Origin: Cytobacillus stercorigallinarum
GTDB taxonomy: Bacteria; Bacillota; Bacilli; Bacillales; Cytobacillaceae
Assembly: GCF_014836495.1 (NCBI RefSeq)
Contig: NZ_JACSQT010000010.1
Coordinates: 75,710 to 116,712 of the forward strand
Length of the DNA: 41,003 nt
Direction: 5' to 3'
Shown piece after piece: positions 8,064 to 16,251 of this stretch (its first letter is position 1; each line of letters starts with the position of its first letter). Made by a program: the position numbers and the translations under genes. The notes beneath the pieces were generated by a model. It searched no databases and was not told the DNA's origin. It saw nothing but the letters and a program-made list of their open reading frames with translations.

Positions 8064-8519
8064 TTGTTACTTAAGTATCAGCGCCGTTATTGGCGAGCGG
8101 AAGATTATTATTCGACAACGGAGAAACCGCTTGAAATTTCTTCTCAAGTGGTGTTAGAGAATTGAAAATCAAGAAGGTGCAGAAATGGATATTCCTTAGG
8201 AGACGGGAAGGCGATTGTTTTACCTCCAATACCGTATACCATTGCAATAATTATAATTATTTTTTTATTAGTACGTTGGGCAAAAAAACTTGAAACGAAA
8301 AAAATTAGGATTTTATTTTATTTTTTAATCAGTACTTATGTGCTCCCGGTTTATACAAGTTCTAGTGAAGAGGGATATTTTCAACTGTTCATACCAATCG
8401 GTTTTATCTTTATTCTTCTTCATTTAAAAACATCAGGAAAGTATCATCATTCAAAGTTAAAAGCTAGTATACTAGGATTCAGTATAGCAGTGTATCAAAT
8501 GGTGCTTCCATATATATAG
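8064..8519 (+). pseudogene. Decayed or mis-read small membrane-protein gene
   Basis: One frame reads LLLKYQRRYWRAEDYY...SSQVVLEN, meets TGA at 8163-8165, then continues without a start codon through SLGDGKAIVLPPIPYTIA, a hydrophobic segment (IIIIIFLLV), ILFYFLISTYVLPVY and LFIPIGFIFILLHL, ending at TAG 8517-8519. The second part has the look of a two- or three-helix membrane protein but has no ATG, GTG or TTG in frame. I do not recognise a family. It may be two small genes, one using an unusual start, or one gene broken by a stop. Confidence 0.4.
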
Positions 8520-8538
8520 CTCTTTATTTACTTCTAAA

Positions 8539-8572
8539 GAAGGTTACTCTTTATCAGCAAAGAATAACCTTC
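8539..8572. terminator. Bidirectional terminator hairpin
   Basis: GAAGGTTA and ATAACCTTC arms with an inner CTTT/AAAG pairing sit between convergent reading frames. T-tracts are short on both sides. Confidence 0.65.
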
Positions 8573-8580
8573 TCCCTCAT

Positions 8581-9078
8581 TTATTCCTCAGAAAAAACAA
8601 ATCTTTCTTTCAGTGGGCGTCCTTCATTGCCTTTTTCTGTCCAGATGATTTCAACTTCAAGTTCTGTTGCTTTTTCAGCTAGGATAAAGTTTGTGAAATT
8701 GTATGGGGAGCCATTATTTAATTGTGCGGCAAGCGTATACTTTTGATCTTCTGAAATTTGCCTGCAATCCAGTGCTTCCGGACAACCGTGTAGTGCATAC
8801 TTTGTTGTTGATTTTGGTTCATTTCGGTACATTGAAATTTCAGCAGTCATGAGGTTGTTCTCTCCCATGTTTTCAACTTTCAAAGACCGTGTATCATAAT
8901 GACCGACCTTGGATTGCTGTTTTACTTGCTTACCGACGCCTTCACTTATTTCCACTGACCAATGTTGTGATGATTGCTCGACAGGTAAGGTGTCGAAGGT
9001 AAGGGCACTAACATTTGATACAAGACCAAGATAGATGAAAATGAAAAGTAATATGACTATTCTTCTTTTTTTACGCAT
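8581..9078 (-). CDS. Secreted hypothetical protein
   Basis: 165 residues. An N-terminal signal peptide (MRKKRRIVILLFIFIYLGLV, then SNVSA) is followed by about 140 polar residues rich in Thr, Glu and Lys, predicted as beta-strands, with one close cysteine pair (CPEALDC) that could form a disulfide outside the cell. There is no lipobox. The ATG follows AAAGGAG at a normal distance. I recognise no family. It is transcribed alone, convergent with the upstream cluster. Confidence 0.7.
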   Translation of the reverse strand: MRKKRRIVILLFIFIYLGLVSNVSALTFDTLPVEQSSQHWSVEISEGVGKQVKQQSKVGHYDTRSLKVENMGENNLMTAEISMYRNEPKSTTKYALHGCPEALDCRQISEDQKYTLAAQLNNGSPYNFTNFILAEKATELEVEIIWTEKGNEGRPLKERFVFSEE

Positions 9079-9181
9079 ATTGAACAGCTCCTTTTGTAAT
9101 AAGATTCTTTTTATTATGTCGTTAGATGAAAGGAATATTCTTCTAAAAAGTAGAAATATAGAGTTGAATAAAAGAAGGAGT

Positions 9182-9505
9182 ATGACTGATGGAATTGTCA
9201 GGTTGAATGAAGTGGCGCAAGGACGGGAGCTTTTTGTTAATCAAGCAATTGCATTCTTCGTTAGAAGACCTTATTTGTTATTGTGGCGGCAAGCATGTGT
9301 ATATGGCAGAATTCGTCACGGATGCAACTGTTCGTTCAAAAGGATAGGGAGGAAAGCTAATTCAATTGGTGAAACTTGGAGCAGACTATATTTATCTTTA
9401 ATCAGCCTTGTCACGAAAACAGCTCATCGTTTTTATGAAGAAAAACTGGACTTTCCTAAATGCTCTATTCTTTCGGAAAAGAATGATAAAGGAGGTAAAC
9501 TATGA
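9182..9505 (+). pseudogene. Disrupted GNAT acetyltransferase gene
   Basis: Starts as MTDGIVRLNEVAQGRELFVNQAIA and ends as KTAHRFYEEKLDFPK, the usual last helix-strand of a GNAT protein. The middle is only recognisable in another frame, which reads YCGGKHVYMAEFVTDATV then RSKG, TAG, GGKLIQLVKLGADYIYL: motif A of a GNAT enzyme with an in-frame stop where the pattern expects isoleucine. At least two frameshifts and one stop are needed to explain it. Its ATGA overlap with the following VOC gene shows the original operon order. Confidence 0.75.
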
Positions 9506-9870
9506 TTATAGGAATTCATCATGTACAATTAACGATTCCGAAAGGGGCAGAAGAAGAAGGCAAGCGGTTTTATTGCGAAGTTCTGCAATTAAAGGAAATT
9601 GAAAAACCAGCTTCATTGAAAGGGAGAGGTGGTTTTTGGTTACAGGTAGGCGACCGTGCTGTCCATGTTGGCACGGAGAATGGATTCGATAGAACGACTA
9701 CAAAGGCACATATTGCTTATGAAGTAGATAATCTATCCTTTTGGAAGGAAGTGTTATCGCAGCAAAACATTAGTTTAATAGAGGGTGTCCCTATTCCAGG
9801 TTTTGACCGTTTTGAATTTAGAGATCCGTTCGGCAATCGTGTAGAAATGATTGAAGAGATTAGTAAATGA
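9502..9870 (+). CDS. VOC family (glyoxalase/bleomycin-resistance-like) protein
   Basis: 122 residues with the paired beta-alpha-beta-beta-beta modules of the vicinal oxygen chelate superfamily: GIHHVQLTIPKGAEEEGKRF at the N-terminus with a metal-ligand His, VGTENGF...AHIAYEVDN in the middle and GFDRFEFRDPFGNRVEMIE with the terminal Glu ligand. It follows GGAGGT and overlaps both neighbours by ATGA, so it is co-transcribed with the GNAT pseudogene and the next GNAT gene. Specific reaction unknown. Confidence 0.87.
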   Translation: MIIGIHHVQLTIPKGAEEEGKRFYCEVLQLKEIEKPASLKGRGGFWLQVGDRAVHVGTENGFDRTTTKAHIAYEVDNLSFWKEVLSQQNISLIEGVPIPGFDRFEFRDPFGNRVEMIEEISK

Positions 9871-10328
9871 AGACGTTGATGACTGAGAGATGTGTATTAA
9901 CTCCGCTCTCTATGAAGCATCTTCCCACAATGGTGAAATTGTATCGGAATGCTGAGGTCCGCAAGTATCTTGGTGGGATAAGGACAATTGAAGAAGTAAA
10001 GGAGCAAATGGGGAATATGTTAATGAACTTATCTTGGAAGTATTGGATCGTATTAGATAAGCATACATATCATCACTTAGGATTCATCGCCCTTACCCCC
10101 CACCATTGTGAGGCAGATATAGAAATTTCTTATCAATTTTTTCCCGATAGTTGGGGGAAAGGGTATGCAAGTGAAACCGTTCATGAAGTGTTGGTGTATG
10201 CCTTTTCTAAACTAAACGAGCAAAAGGTTGTCGCTGAAACACAAGTAGCTAACGAGCGTTCGTGTCAACTTTTAGAAAAACTTGGGTTCATTATTGATTG
10301 TTATAATTATCGTTTTGGAGCAAAATAA
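9867..10328 (+). CDS. GNAT acetyltransferase, RimJ/RimL-like
   Basis: 153 residues. TERCVLTPLSMKHLP is the typical start, DSWGKGYASETVHEVLVYAF the acetyl-CoA binding motif and VANERSCQLLEKLGF the C-terminal signature. The start codon overlaps the VOC stop (ATGA), with no separate promoter visible, so translation is probably coupled. Acceptor substrate unknown. Confidence 0.87.
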   Translation: MKTLMTERCVLTPLSMKHLPTMVKLYRNAEVRKYLGGIRTIEEVKEQMGNMLMNLSWKYWIVLDKHTYHHLGFIALTPHHCEADIEISYQFFPDSWGKGYASETVHEVLVYAFSKLNEQKVVAETQVANERSCQLLEKLGFIIDCYNYRFGAK

Positions 10329-10354
10329 GTGATTTATAGATTAGAGTAAAATGC

Positions 10355-11548
10355 TTAAGCTGTATGATGTTTGCTAGAAACACGAGTGCTTTTTAAGAAG
10401 GAACCAATCGCTAAAAAGAGTATGAGCCCACCAATATAAAGATAGATGTTCCTAGTTGGTAATGGCAAAGAGGCAAATAAAATCCCTAAAGGCATCGTTA
10501 CTCTTAAAAAAAGGAGACGGATGGCACTTAATTCTGCTAATTGATCCCTCGGAGCTACTCTCTGGAATTTTGCTACACTCTGTGCGTTAAATAATGGGAA
10601 TAATAAACCCCCGAGTAGCTCGCAAGCCCATGCAAGGGTTATGGATGGTGTAAGAGACAAAAGCATAAAAGAGAGTCCGCCTCCAAACAAACCGAGGTAT
10701 AGCGTTACATTGTTCTTAGGCAACTTCGCTAACAAAAACGTACCTAGTACATAACCAAATGGAAAAGCAGCGGCAAATAGGGCATACTCCCAGGAAGTGC
10801 CGCTTAATTCTTCACGAAAAAATGGGATTTTTATCACCATTGTTGCTCCTACAGCAAACTGTACCGCTGAAGCGAGAAGGGTTAACTTCCATAAAGAAGG
10901 ATAGGAAAAGAAGGTTTGATACCCTCCTATGATTGCTTGGCGCCAACTTTTTTTATTTTTGTTGACTGACGAACTTGCTGTTGAGTATGGCAATTGGTGA
11001 AGTGAAAAAGCACTAAGAAGAAAGAGCGATGTTGTGAGTAGATAAAGAAAGTGTAAAGGTAAGAAGAGTAATAAGACAGAAGCCATTCCTGGTGCGATAA
11101 AGCTCATTAATCTTGTCGTTGCATCGAGTGAACTATTGGCTGAGACAAGCTTGTTATCTTCACAATATACTGGGATTAATGAGAATGAAATACTAGCATA
11201 AATTGGTTGCAATATACCTATTGTACATTGCAGAATCACGAGCACTACTATGGTTATATCGTTTATGCCTACTATGCTCCCTAATAGAGGTAAAAGATAG
11301 ACCGCTGAGCGGAAGAGTTGGGTAATAAATAACACTTTCTCTTTATTGATATTGTTCAAAAAGGGGGCACTTAAGCTTTGAACAAATAGTGATGGCAGGA
11401 AGTAACAAAGCCACATGGTTGCCATCCATTCCTTTGAACCCGTCAGTTCATATAGTAGTAAGCCATTTATAATCCCCCCGATAGCACCACCAAATTCAGA
11501 AATTAAATTTCCCAACCATAGGATTTTAAATGACTGCGTATGTAACAT
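10355..11548 (-). CDS. MFS transporter, likely drug efflux type
   Basis: 397 residues with about 10-12 hydrophobic helices. The N-terminal LWLGNLISEFGGAIGGIING and the position of the cytoplasmic loops fit the MFS branch with MFS_3-like exporters (macrolide efflux type). The A-like motif between helices 2 and 3 is poorly conserved (NNINKEKVLF). The ATG follows AAAGGAG. It is convergent with the GNAT cluster, and no dedicated terminator is obvious in the 26-bp gap. Substrate not inferable. Confidence 0.85.
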   Translation of the reverse strand: MLHTQSFKILWLGNLISEFGGAIGGIINGLLLYELTGSKEWMATMWLCYFLPSLFVQSLSAPFLNNINKEKVLFITQLFRSAVYLLPLLGSIVGINDITIVVLVILQCTIGILQPIYASISFSLIPVYCEDNKLVSANSSLDATTRLMSFIAPGMASVLLLFLPLHFLYLLTTSLFLLSAFSLHQLPYSTASSSVNKNKKSWRQAIIGGYQTFFSYPSLWKLTLLASAVQFAVGATMVIKIPFFREELSGTSWEYALFAAAFPFGYVLGTFLLAKLPKNNVTLYLGLFGGGLSFMLLSLTPSITLAWACELLGGLLFPLFNAQSVAKFQRVAPRDQLAELSAIRLLFLRVTMPLGILFASLPLPTRNIYLYIGGLILFLAIGSFLKSTRVSSKHHTA

Positions 11549-11759
11549 GAATTGGCTCCTTTCCTATAATGGATAAATAGATTGTCTATATTCTATATTT
11601 TTAGAATTATTTATTCAATATATTTCGAATAAAAAGAAAAGGAATTTGTTCTCCTTGATAGAATATTTTTAAAAAGAGAATGTATAATTTAACCTTTAAT
11701 GAGAGGCTTTAACTATATGAATGATCCTTGTGAAAAGGTGGACATAGATAGAGTTAGAT

Positions 11760-12359
11760 ATGGAAAGCGAAGTGAAACGGATGGAAATTAATTTAATCAG
11801 ACATGGCGCCTCCATTCATAAAGAGAATAAACGAATAGATGGAGCTGGGTATCGTTCGTGGATAGAAGTTTATGATGAATCCGGAGTCGAACCAATGGAA
11901 CGCTATCCAGCATGGACTATCGAAAAAATCAAAAAAGCACATACATTGCTGACGAGTGATTTGTTACGGGCGAAGGCGACTCTTCATCATTTAGCTGTCA
12001 ATCAAAATTATGCGGCTCATGCTCTTTTTCGGGAGGCCGAGCTTCCTCATGTTTCCTTAGGTAAGTTTTTAAGGCTAAAACCAAATCAATGGACACTCTT
12101 TTTAAGAATTGCATGGTTTTTAGGTGCCAAGCATGGGTGCGAGTCTTATCGTGAAGCTAAAGAGAGAGCAATTGCCGCGGCTGATTTTCTTATAAAGGAA
12201 GCGCGAGAAAATGGATCGGTCTGTTTAGTCGGACATGGGATTTTCAATCGCCTCATTGCTAAAGAGTTAGAAAAACGACAATGGGAAGGAACGATTTATC
12301 ATACACATTGGAGCTGTAGTACTTATATTTTGCCAAAGGGGGGTCCAAATGAAGCTTAA
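11760..12359 (+). CDS. Histidine phosphatase family protein
   Basis: Up to 199 residues. The catalytic motif INLIRHGAS is followed by LLTSDLLRAKATLHHLA, an Arg/Glu stretch and the distal GHGIFNRLIAKEL. The phosphatase domain proper begins at ATG 11781 (MEINLIRHGAS); an earlier in-frame ATG at 11760 adds seven residues and neither has a strong ribosome binding site. The gene overlaps the downstream lipoprotein gene by 11 bp, so the two are co-expressed. Physiological substrate unknown. Confidence 0.82.
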   Translation: MESEVKRMEINLIRHGASIHKENKRIDGAGYRSWIEVYDESGVEPMERYPAWTIEKIKKAHTLLTSDLLRAKATLHHLAVNQNYAAHALFREAELPHVSLGKFLRLKPNQWTLFLRIAWFLGAKHGCESYREAKERAIAAADFLIKEARENGSVCLVGHGIFNRLIAKELEKRQWEGTIYHTHWSCSTYILPKGGPNEA

Positions 12360-12804
12360 ATATAGTCTGTTCATTTTAATGATTGTTTCACTTTTCGGAT
12401 GCACAAAGGAACCCGCTTTTGAAGAATTTAAGGAAGAAATGTTAGCTGAACAATCGTCCTATCAAACTCATGTATTGGCATATGAAGAAGCAAAGGAAGA
12501 TAATCAAGCAGAAGAGATGTTAAGGGAACTAGAAATTTTATATGAAGAGGCAACGAAGCTAGCAAGTTTATACAGCCAATATCCGCCACCTGAAAATCTA
12601 ACTGAAAGTATGTTATCCGTATTTGAAGGGGCGAGTGCCGATCTCTCTACAGCTTTCTCATTAAAGGCTGAGGTACATCAATTAGAGAAAGAAGTTTTAG
12701 AAACGGGATTAGATCAACAGGATGACATCAACCGATTAAAGACGGAAGCCAATGAGTTTGAACAATCAGGATTGAAAAAGCTTGATCGCATCGCAAGTTC
12801 ATAA
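12349..12804 (+). CDS. Lipoprotein of unknown function, coiled-coil
   Basis: 151 residues. Signal peptide MKLKYSLFILMIVS with lipobox LFGC, so the mature protein is lipid-anchored at Cys18. The rest is strongly charged and helical (Glu, Lys, Leu heptad-like), ending LKTEANEFEQSGLKKLDRIASS, and looks like the small helical YkyA-like lipoproteins, though I would not name it. GGGGGG before the ATG gives a good ribosome binding site. Overlaps the upstream phosphatase gene. Confidence 0.82.
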   Translation: MKLKYSLFILMIVSLFGCTKEPAFEEFKEEMLAEQSSYQTHVLAYEEAKEDNQAEEMLRELEILYEEATKLASLYSQYPPPENLTESMLSVFEGASADLSTAFSLKAEVHQLEKEVLETGLDQQDDINRLKTEANEFEQSGLKKLDRIASS

Positions 12805-12873
12805 TGGTAAAATTCATATAGTTTTCAAAATTATGTTATAATTAGAGTATCCAATTGAATGAGAGGTGGCAAT

Positions 12874-13290
12874 ATGTTTCGACGAAAATTGATTGCAGCT
12901 TCCATTACAAGCGTGCTTTACCCACTGACCTTATCTTTCATTTCAATAGTAGAAGATCCTTCTTATTTCATAGAATACCTTGGTCTTGTCATGGTGTATA
13001 GTCTTCCAGTTATTTATATCTATGGAATAGCGACTTCCCTCGTTAGTGATTGGCTTGCCAGTTTACTTGCTAAGAAGAAAAATAAGCTAGCTATCTTCCT
13101 TACCTTTCTCTTCCATACTATATTTGGACTCGTTCTCCTACAAATTAGTTTAATTGCCGCTTGGTTGTTTTTTATTATCGATCGTTTGTTAAAAAGGAAA
13201 CAGGAAAACTATCAAACAAGGACAGCACTTTTAAGTTTTCTTTTACCGATATGCTTTTTTATATTCTTTCTAGTGTTAATCAGTATTTAA
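12874..13290 (+). CDS. Small multi-pass membrane protein, unknown function
   Basis: 138 residues from the ATG at 12874, which follows GAGAGGTGG at 12861-12869; an upstream in-frame ATG at 12859 lies inside that site. Four hydrophobic segments with a basic loop (LLAKKKNK) and a second one (DRLLKRKQE). A TATAAT-like box at 12836-12841 suggests its own promoter. No family recognised. It is followed after 16 bp by another small membrane protein gene, probably the same transcript. Confidence 0.72.
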   Translation: MFRRKLIAASITSVLYPLTLSFISIVEDPSYFIEYLGLVMVYSLPVIYIYGIATSLVSDWLASLLAKKKNKLAIFLTFLFHTIFGLVLLQISLIAAWLFFIIDRLLKRKQENYQTRTALLSFLLPICFFIFFLVLISI

Positions 13291-13306
13291 TGAAAGGGGA
13301 GGTTAA

Positions 13307-13606
13307 ATGAACGCTCAACCACAGGAACAACAGGTAGTTACCTATGTGGAAAAACGAGAAATAACAATAAGGTCTGTTTTAAATATTTACGGTGTTTTCG
13401 CCATTTTAGGGTTTCTCTTAGGGATTTTCACCACCCCACTTTCCTTGAATGAACAATTACAGTTTGTTTATCATACTGACTATTTATTAAAAGGAGAGAA
13501 GCTCATTAGCCTCCTTCTTTTCTTATCAGTAAGTGCGCTGATTTATTTTCCAGTTCTGAATATGTTATACAAGCAATTAAATAAACGAGAAGAAACTAGT
13601 GTCTAA
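13307..13606 (+). CDS. Two-helix membrane protein, unknown function
   Basis: 99 residues. A polar N-terminus (QPQEQQVVTYVEKREITIRS) precedes two transmembrane helices, IYGVFAILGFLLGIF and LISLLLFLSVSALIYFPVL, separated by an extracytoplasmic loop. GAAAGGGGAGG lies before the ATG. It sits at the end of the plus-strand cluster, 2 bp from a convergent gene. No family recognised. Confidence 0.7.
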   Translation: MNAQPQEQQVVTYVEKREITIRSVLNIYGVFAILGFLLGIFTTPLSLNEQLQFVYHTDYLLKGEKLISLLLFLSVSALIYFPVLNMLYKQLNKREETSV

Positions 13607-13608
13607 TC

Positions 13609-14202
13609 TTATTTGGGTTGGGTATGGTCACTATGCTCCCTCTCATCTTTATCTCTATTCTCCATCGTTTCTTGCTGCTTATCAGTGTAAGCTCTTTGCT
13701 CATTGCTTTGTTTATTTTTTTGTCTTAAATAATCGGAGCGCTCCCCGTAATAGATGAGGTCAAAAATCGCCCGACCGTTAGTAGGTTGCCCATCTGGCAA
13801 ATAAACAGGGACAATATCAAAAAATACATAATAAAAGCAATAAAAGATAAATGTTTGCCAGAAAATATTATTTGGTAAGATCCCTTCTAATACAAGCGAA
13901 TTAGCAATAATCGCGCAACCACCTGTCGTTAAAATAGGAGAAGCATAAATGAACCCGTGCCAAAAGCGTCCGCTCGGATTTAATTCTTCATACTCCATCC
14001 AGCTATTCATAAAGAAGTATCTTCTCACCTCGATAGTAGGTACTTTAAATAATACTGGCCCACTGCCAATCACTAACTTCTTTTCTTTGCTACCTAAAAT
14101 GGTCGCTGCTAGGTAATACCCAAACTCTCGAACGATTGTTGTTAATGGCAAAATGATGATAGCAGATAATAAAAGTCTAAGCCAATCAAAAAGATCAAAC
14201 AC
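13609..14202 (-). CDS. M50-like membrane protein lacking the HExxH zinc motif
   Basis: From a GTG at 14202, ten nucleotides after TAGGGAG, the product is 197 residues and starts with a hydrophobic helix. Layout matches small site-2 protease homologues: helix 1 containing TTIVREFGYYLAATILGSK where M50 enzymes have HExxH, then the VIGSGPVLFK strand region, then YLPDGQPTNGRAIFDLI in place of the second zinc motif (N/L-x2-P-x2-D-G). His and Glu of the catalytic motif are Arg-Glu-x3, so it is probably not a peptidase but a retained scaffold. The C-terminus is a long charged tail with Gln, Arg and Asp. An ATG at 14331 is possible but has no ribosome binding site. Confidence 0.65.
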   Translation of the reverse strand: MFDLFDWLRLLLSAIIILPLTTIVREFGYYLAATILGSKEKKLVIGSGPVLFKVPTIEVRRYFFMNSWMEYEELNPSGRFWHGFIYASPILTTGGCAIIANSLVLEGILPNNIFWQTFIFYCFYYVFFDIVPVYLPDGQPTNGRAIFDLIYYGERSDYLRQKNKQSNEQRAYTDKQQETMENRDKDEREHSDHTQPK

Positions 14203-14320
14203 GATAGTCACACTCCCTAGCAAGAATATATAGTTTCTATTTAGTCTCATTTCTGATGAAATAAACTTTTTAATATACATTTTTGAAAAATAGATAAAAG
14301 GTAGGAGGTAAAGCTTTTCT

Positions 14321-14614
14321 ATGGAGATCACGCTCGGTTTTTTGCTTTGTAGTGTTTTAGTGGTAATTGGTTTGGTGATCCAACGTAAGGGGAGTGTCAG
14401 TTTTATCGCTGGTTATAAAGAGGGAAGAATAAGGAATGAAAAGAAGCTAGCCAATCGAATAGGGTTGACTGTTATCTTCTTTGCAGTGGAATGCTTTTTA
14501 CTTATTTTGATTCACTTGTTACTCTTTCCGCTAAATGGTTTATATATTGGGATATTGGCGGTTGTTCATTTATTTGTTGTCTTTGCTTTGTTTGTTCATG
14601 CGGTTATGGTTTAA
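14321..14614 (+). CDS. DUF3784-like small membrane protein
   Basis: 97 residues, three hydrophobic helices. The segment SFIAGYKEGRIRNEKKLA between helix 1 and helix 2 is the signature of the DUF3784 family found in Firmicutes. AGGAGGT lies about 12 nt before the ATG. It is transcribed divergently from the M50-like gene; the intervening 118 bp must hold both promoters. Function unknown. Confidence 0.75.
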   Translation: MEITLGFLLCSVLVVIGLVIQRKGSVSFIAGYKEGRIRNEKKLANRIGLTVIFFAVECFLLILIHLLLFPLNGLYIGILAVVHLFVVFALFVHAVMV

Positions 14615-14668
14615 AACCATTATTGAATTTTGGTATATATCATGCATCTTATTACAGATGAAAAAGAA

Positions 14669-14701
14669 GAAAACTTCCCTTAAGATTAGTGGGAAGTTTT
14701 C
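14669..14701. terminator. Strong bidirectional terminator
   Basis: GAAAACTTCCC (14669-14679) pairs perfectly with GGGAAGTTTTC (14691-14701). It sits between convergent DUF3784 and MFS genes and has a U-rich 3' arm on both strands. Confidence 0.88.
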
Positions 14702-14712
14702 ATTGCCATCAT

Positions 14713-15924
14713 TTACGTTTGCTTCACATTTCCTTTAACAAAAACCTGTTGATTAACCTTTATCAAGACACTAATCACTGCCATTAAAGTGGCAGAGATG
14801 AGAAAAACAAGCTGCGCATTAAACGTTTCAGCGAGCCACCCCATTAGCAAAGCGGAAATGGCGAAAATACCTGTGCCCAATGCGCCTAGTGCGGCATAGA
14901 CCTTTGATAACTGTGTAAGTGACACACTCGTTTGAATCATTGTATTTTGCGGTATGCCTTTTATTTGTATAGAAGCACCAAATGAAAAGGCAAGGATAAG
15001 TGCAAGAATGGGTATCGTATTTAAAGCGAATAAGAAAGTACTAAAAAACGCTGCGATGCTCCCTAACAGGAACACCTTTCGTATCTTGTTTTCTACTAAA
15101 TTTGCATACTTCATACAATAAAGACTGCCGAGAATGAGCCCAAGGAAGTAAGCGCCATTTATCCAGCCCCACCATTGATGGTCGGCTTGTAGCCTTTCAT
15201 TCACATAAACATAGAGAATAGCAGCGAGCCATACTGTAGCTGCGATAGAGTCGAGCCCTTCAATATAGGCCATTTTTCGCAATATCGGTGTTCGGTACAG
15301 GATGTTCCAGCCTTCTTTCATTTCGGCAAGCGGAGACGGCAGTTTTTCGTTTGATCCTTGTATGTTGTTTAAGAAAGAAAGTAAACAACTAGATAAGAAG
15401 AATAAACCAATCACTATCCACAGTAAGTTGTTGCTGCCCATACTAATGAGCAACATACTACTGATGAACCACATGCCAGCTTGAATGATTTGTGTAATCG
15501 TATCGAAAAATCCATTTGCTTTTACTAATTGTTCACTACTTACATAGTGAGGAATCAATGTTTGGCTAATCGGATTCGCACAGCCATCGAGAAAGCCGAT
15601 GCCAGCAATGAGCATAAAGACGATTAAATACGGAACAGCAACCATTTCAGTTACAAGCAGGGTGAGTAGGATAATAATGATCGTTTTCCCAACTTGTGAA
15701 AAGGTGAGTAACCATTTTAAATTCCAGCGGTTCATCGCAAGCGGTGAGAGTAGGCTTGATAGAAACATAGCTGATGTTATCGTAAAAGGAACAAATGCTG
15801 TAGAAAAGCTAGATCCTGTCCATTGATACATCATATTAATGATAGAAGTAATATAAAGAATATCCCCCATATTCGCAAGAGACTGCCCGGATACTAATAA
15901 AGCAAAATTTTTGTTTTGAAACAT
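14713..15924 (-). CDS. MFS transporter
   Basis: 403 residues, about 12 predicted helices, MFS_1/MFS_3 exporter type. NFALLVSGQSLANMGDILYITS begins the first helix, and the loop MNRWNLKWLLTFSQVGKT lies where motif A is expected. TTGGGGGA precedes the ATG. A perfect 14-bp palindrome lies just upstream of the ribosome binding site and may be an operator. The gene is paralogous in layout to the MFS gene at 10.4-11.5 kb, but the two sequences are clearly different. Substrate unknown. Confidence 0.85.
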   Translation of the reverse strand: MFQNKNFALLVSGQSLANMGDILYITSIINMMYQWTGSSFSTAFVPFTITSAMFLSSLLSPLAMNRWNLKWLLTFSQVGKTIIIILLTLLVTEMVAVPYLIVFMLIAGIGFLDGCANPISQTLIPHYVSSEQLVKANGFFDTITQIIQAGMWFISSMLLISMGSNNLLWIVIGLFFLSSCLLSFLNNIQGSNEKLPSPLAEMKEGWNILYRTPILRKMAYIEGLDSIAATVWLAAILYVYVNERLQADHQWWGWINGAYFLGLILGSLYCMKYANLVENKIRKVFLLGSIAAFFSTFLFALNTIPILALILAFSFGASIQIKGIPQNTMIQTSVSLTQLSKVYAALGALGTGIFAISALLMGWLAETFNAQLVFLISATLMAVISVLIKVNQQVFVKGNVKQT

Positions 15925-15949
15925 GATTATTTTCCCCCAAGTTTAGTTC

Positions 15950-15963
15950 ATCTAATGTTAGAT
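15950..15963. promoter_or_regulatory. Palindrome upstream of the MFS gene
   Basis: ATCTAATGTTAGAT is a perfect inverted repeat (ATCTAA and TTAGAT around TG) located 26 bp before the MFS start. It could bind a dimeric repressor; no cognate regulator is adjacent except the HTH-TPR gene upstream. Confidence 0.35.
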
Positions 15964-16202
15964 TTTTAGGGGGTAAATCAAATCGGATTATTCAAAAATT
16001 CCTCAAACTCCTTTCACATAATAGAAAGATAATGGGGGGCTCACTTTCTACAAATTTATCTATATGGAATAGAACTGGCTTTACATTATTTTATCTTTTA
16101 GCTATTCGTTTAAAAGACTAACTTTTCCTTTGTTTAATCAAACTTTTAAGCTTTTATTTGTAGTATAGATGAATAAGGATACCAGGGAGGGAATACCCAT
16201 CA
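15964..16202. other. Intergenic region with only very short reading frames
   Basis: Between the MFS promoter region and the HTH-TPR regulator. Two very short frames exist: a 20-residue minus-strand one (16200 to 16138, MGIPSLVSLFIYTT...) directly beyond the regulator's hairpin, and a 29-residue plus-strand one at 16032 (MGGSLSTNLSIWNRTGFTLF...). Neither has a convincing ribosome binding site. The first lies where NprX-type signal peptide genes sit relative to their receptor, but it has no recognisable signal motif. Confidence 0.4.
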
Positions 16203-16240
16203 CCACTTATGACTTTCTACAGTGTAGAAATCATAAGTGG
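16203..16240 (-). terminator. Long hairpin after the HTH-TPR regulator gene
   Basis: CCACTTATGA (16203-16212) pairs with TCATAAGTGG (16231-16240), and the inner TTTCTAC/GTAGAAA pairing leaves a three-base loop. It begins 11 bp after the regulator stop. There is no U-tract on the minus side, so it may be a processed 3' end or attenuator rather than a simple terminator. Confidence 0.6.
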
Positions 16241-16251
16241 CATTTTAAAAT

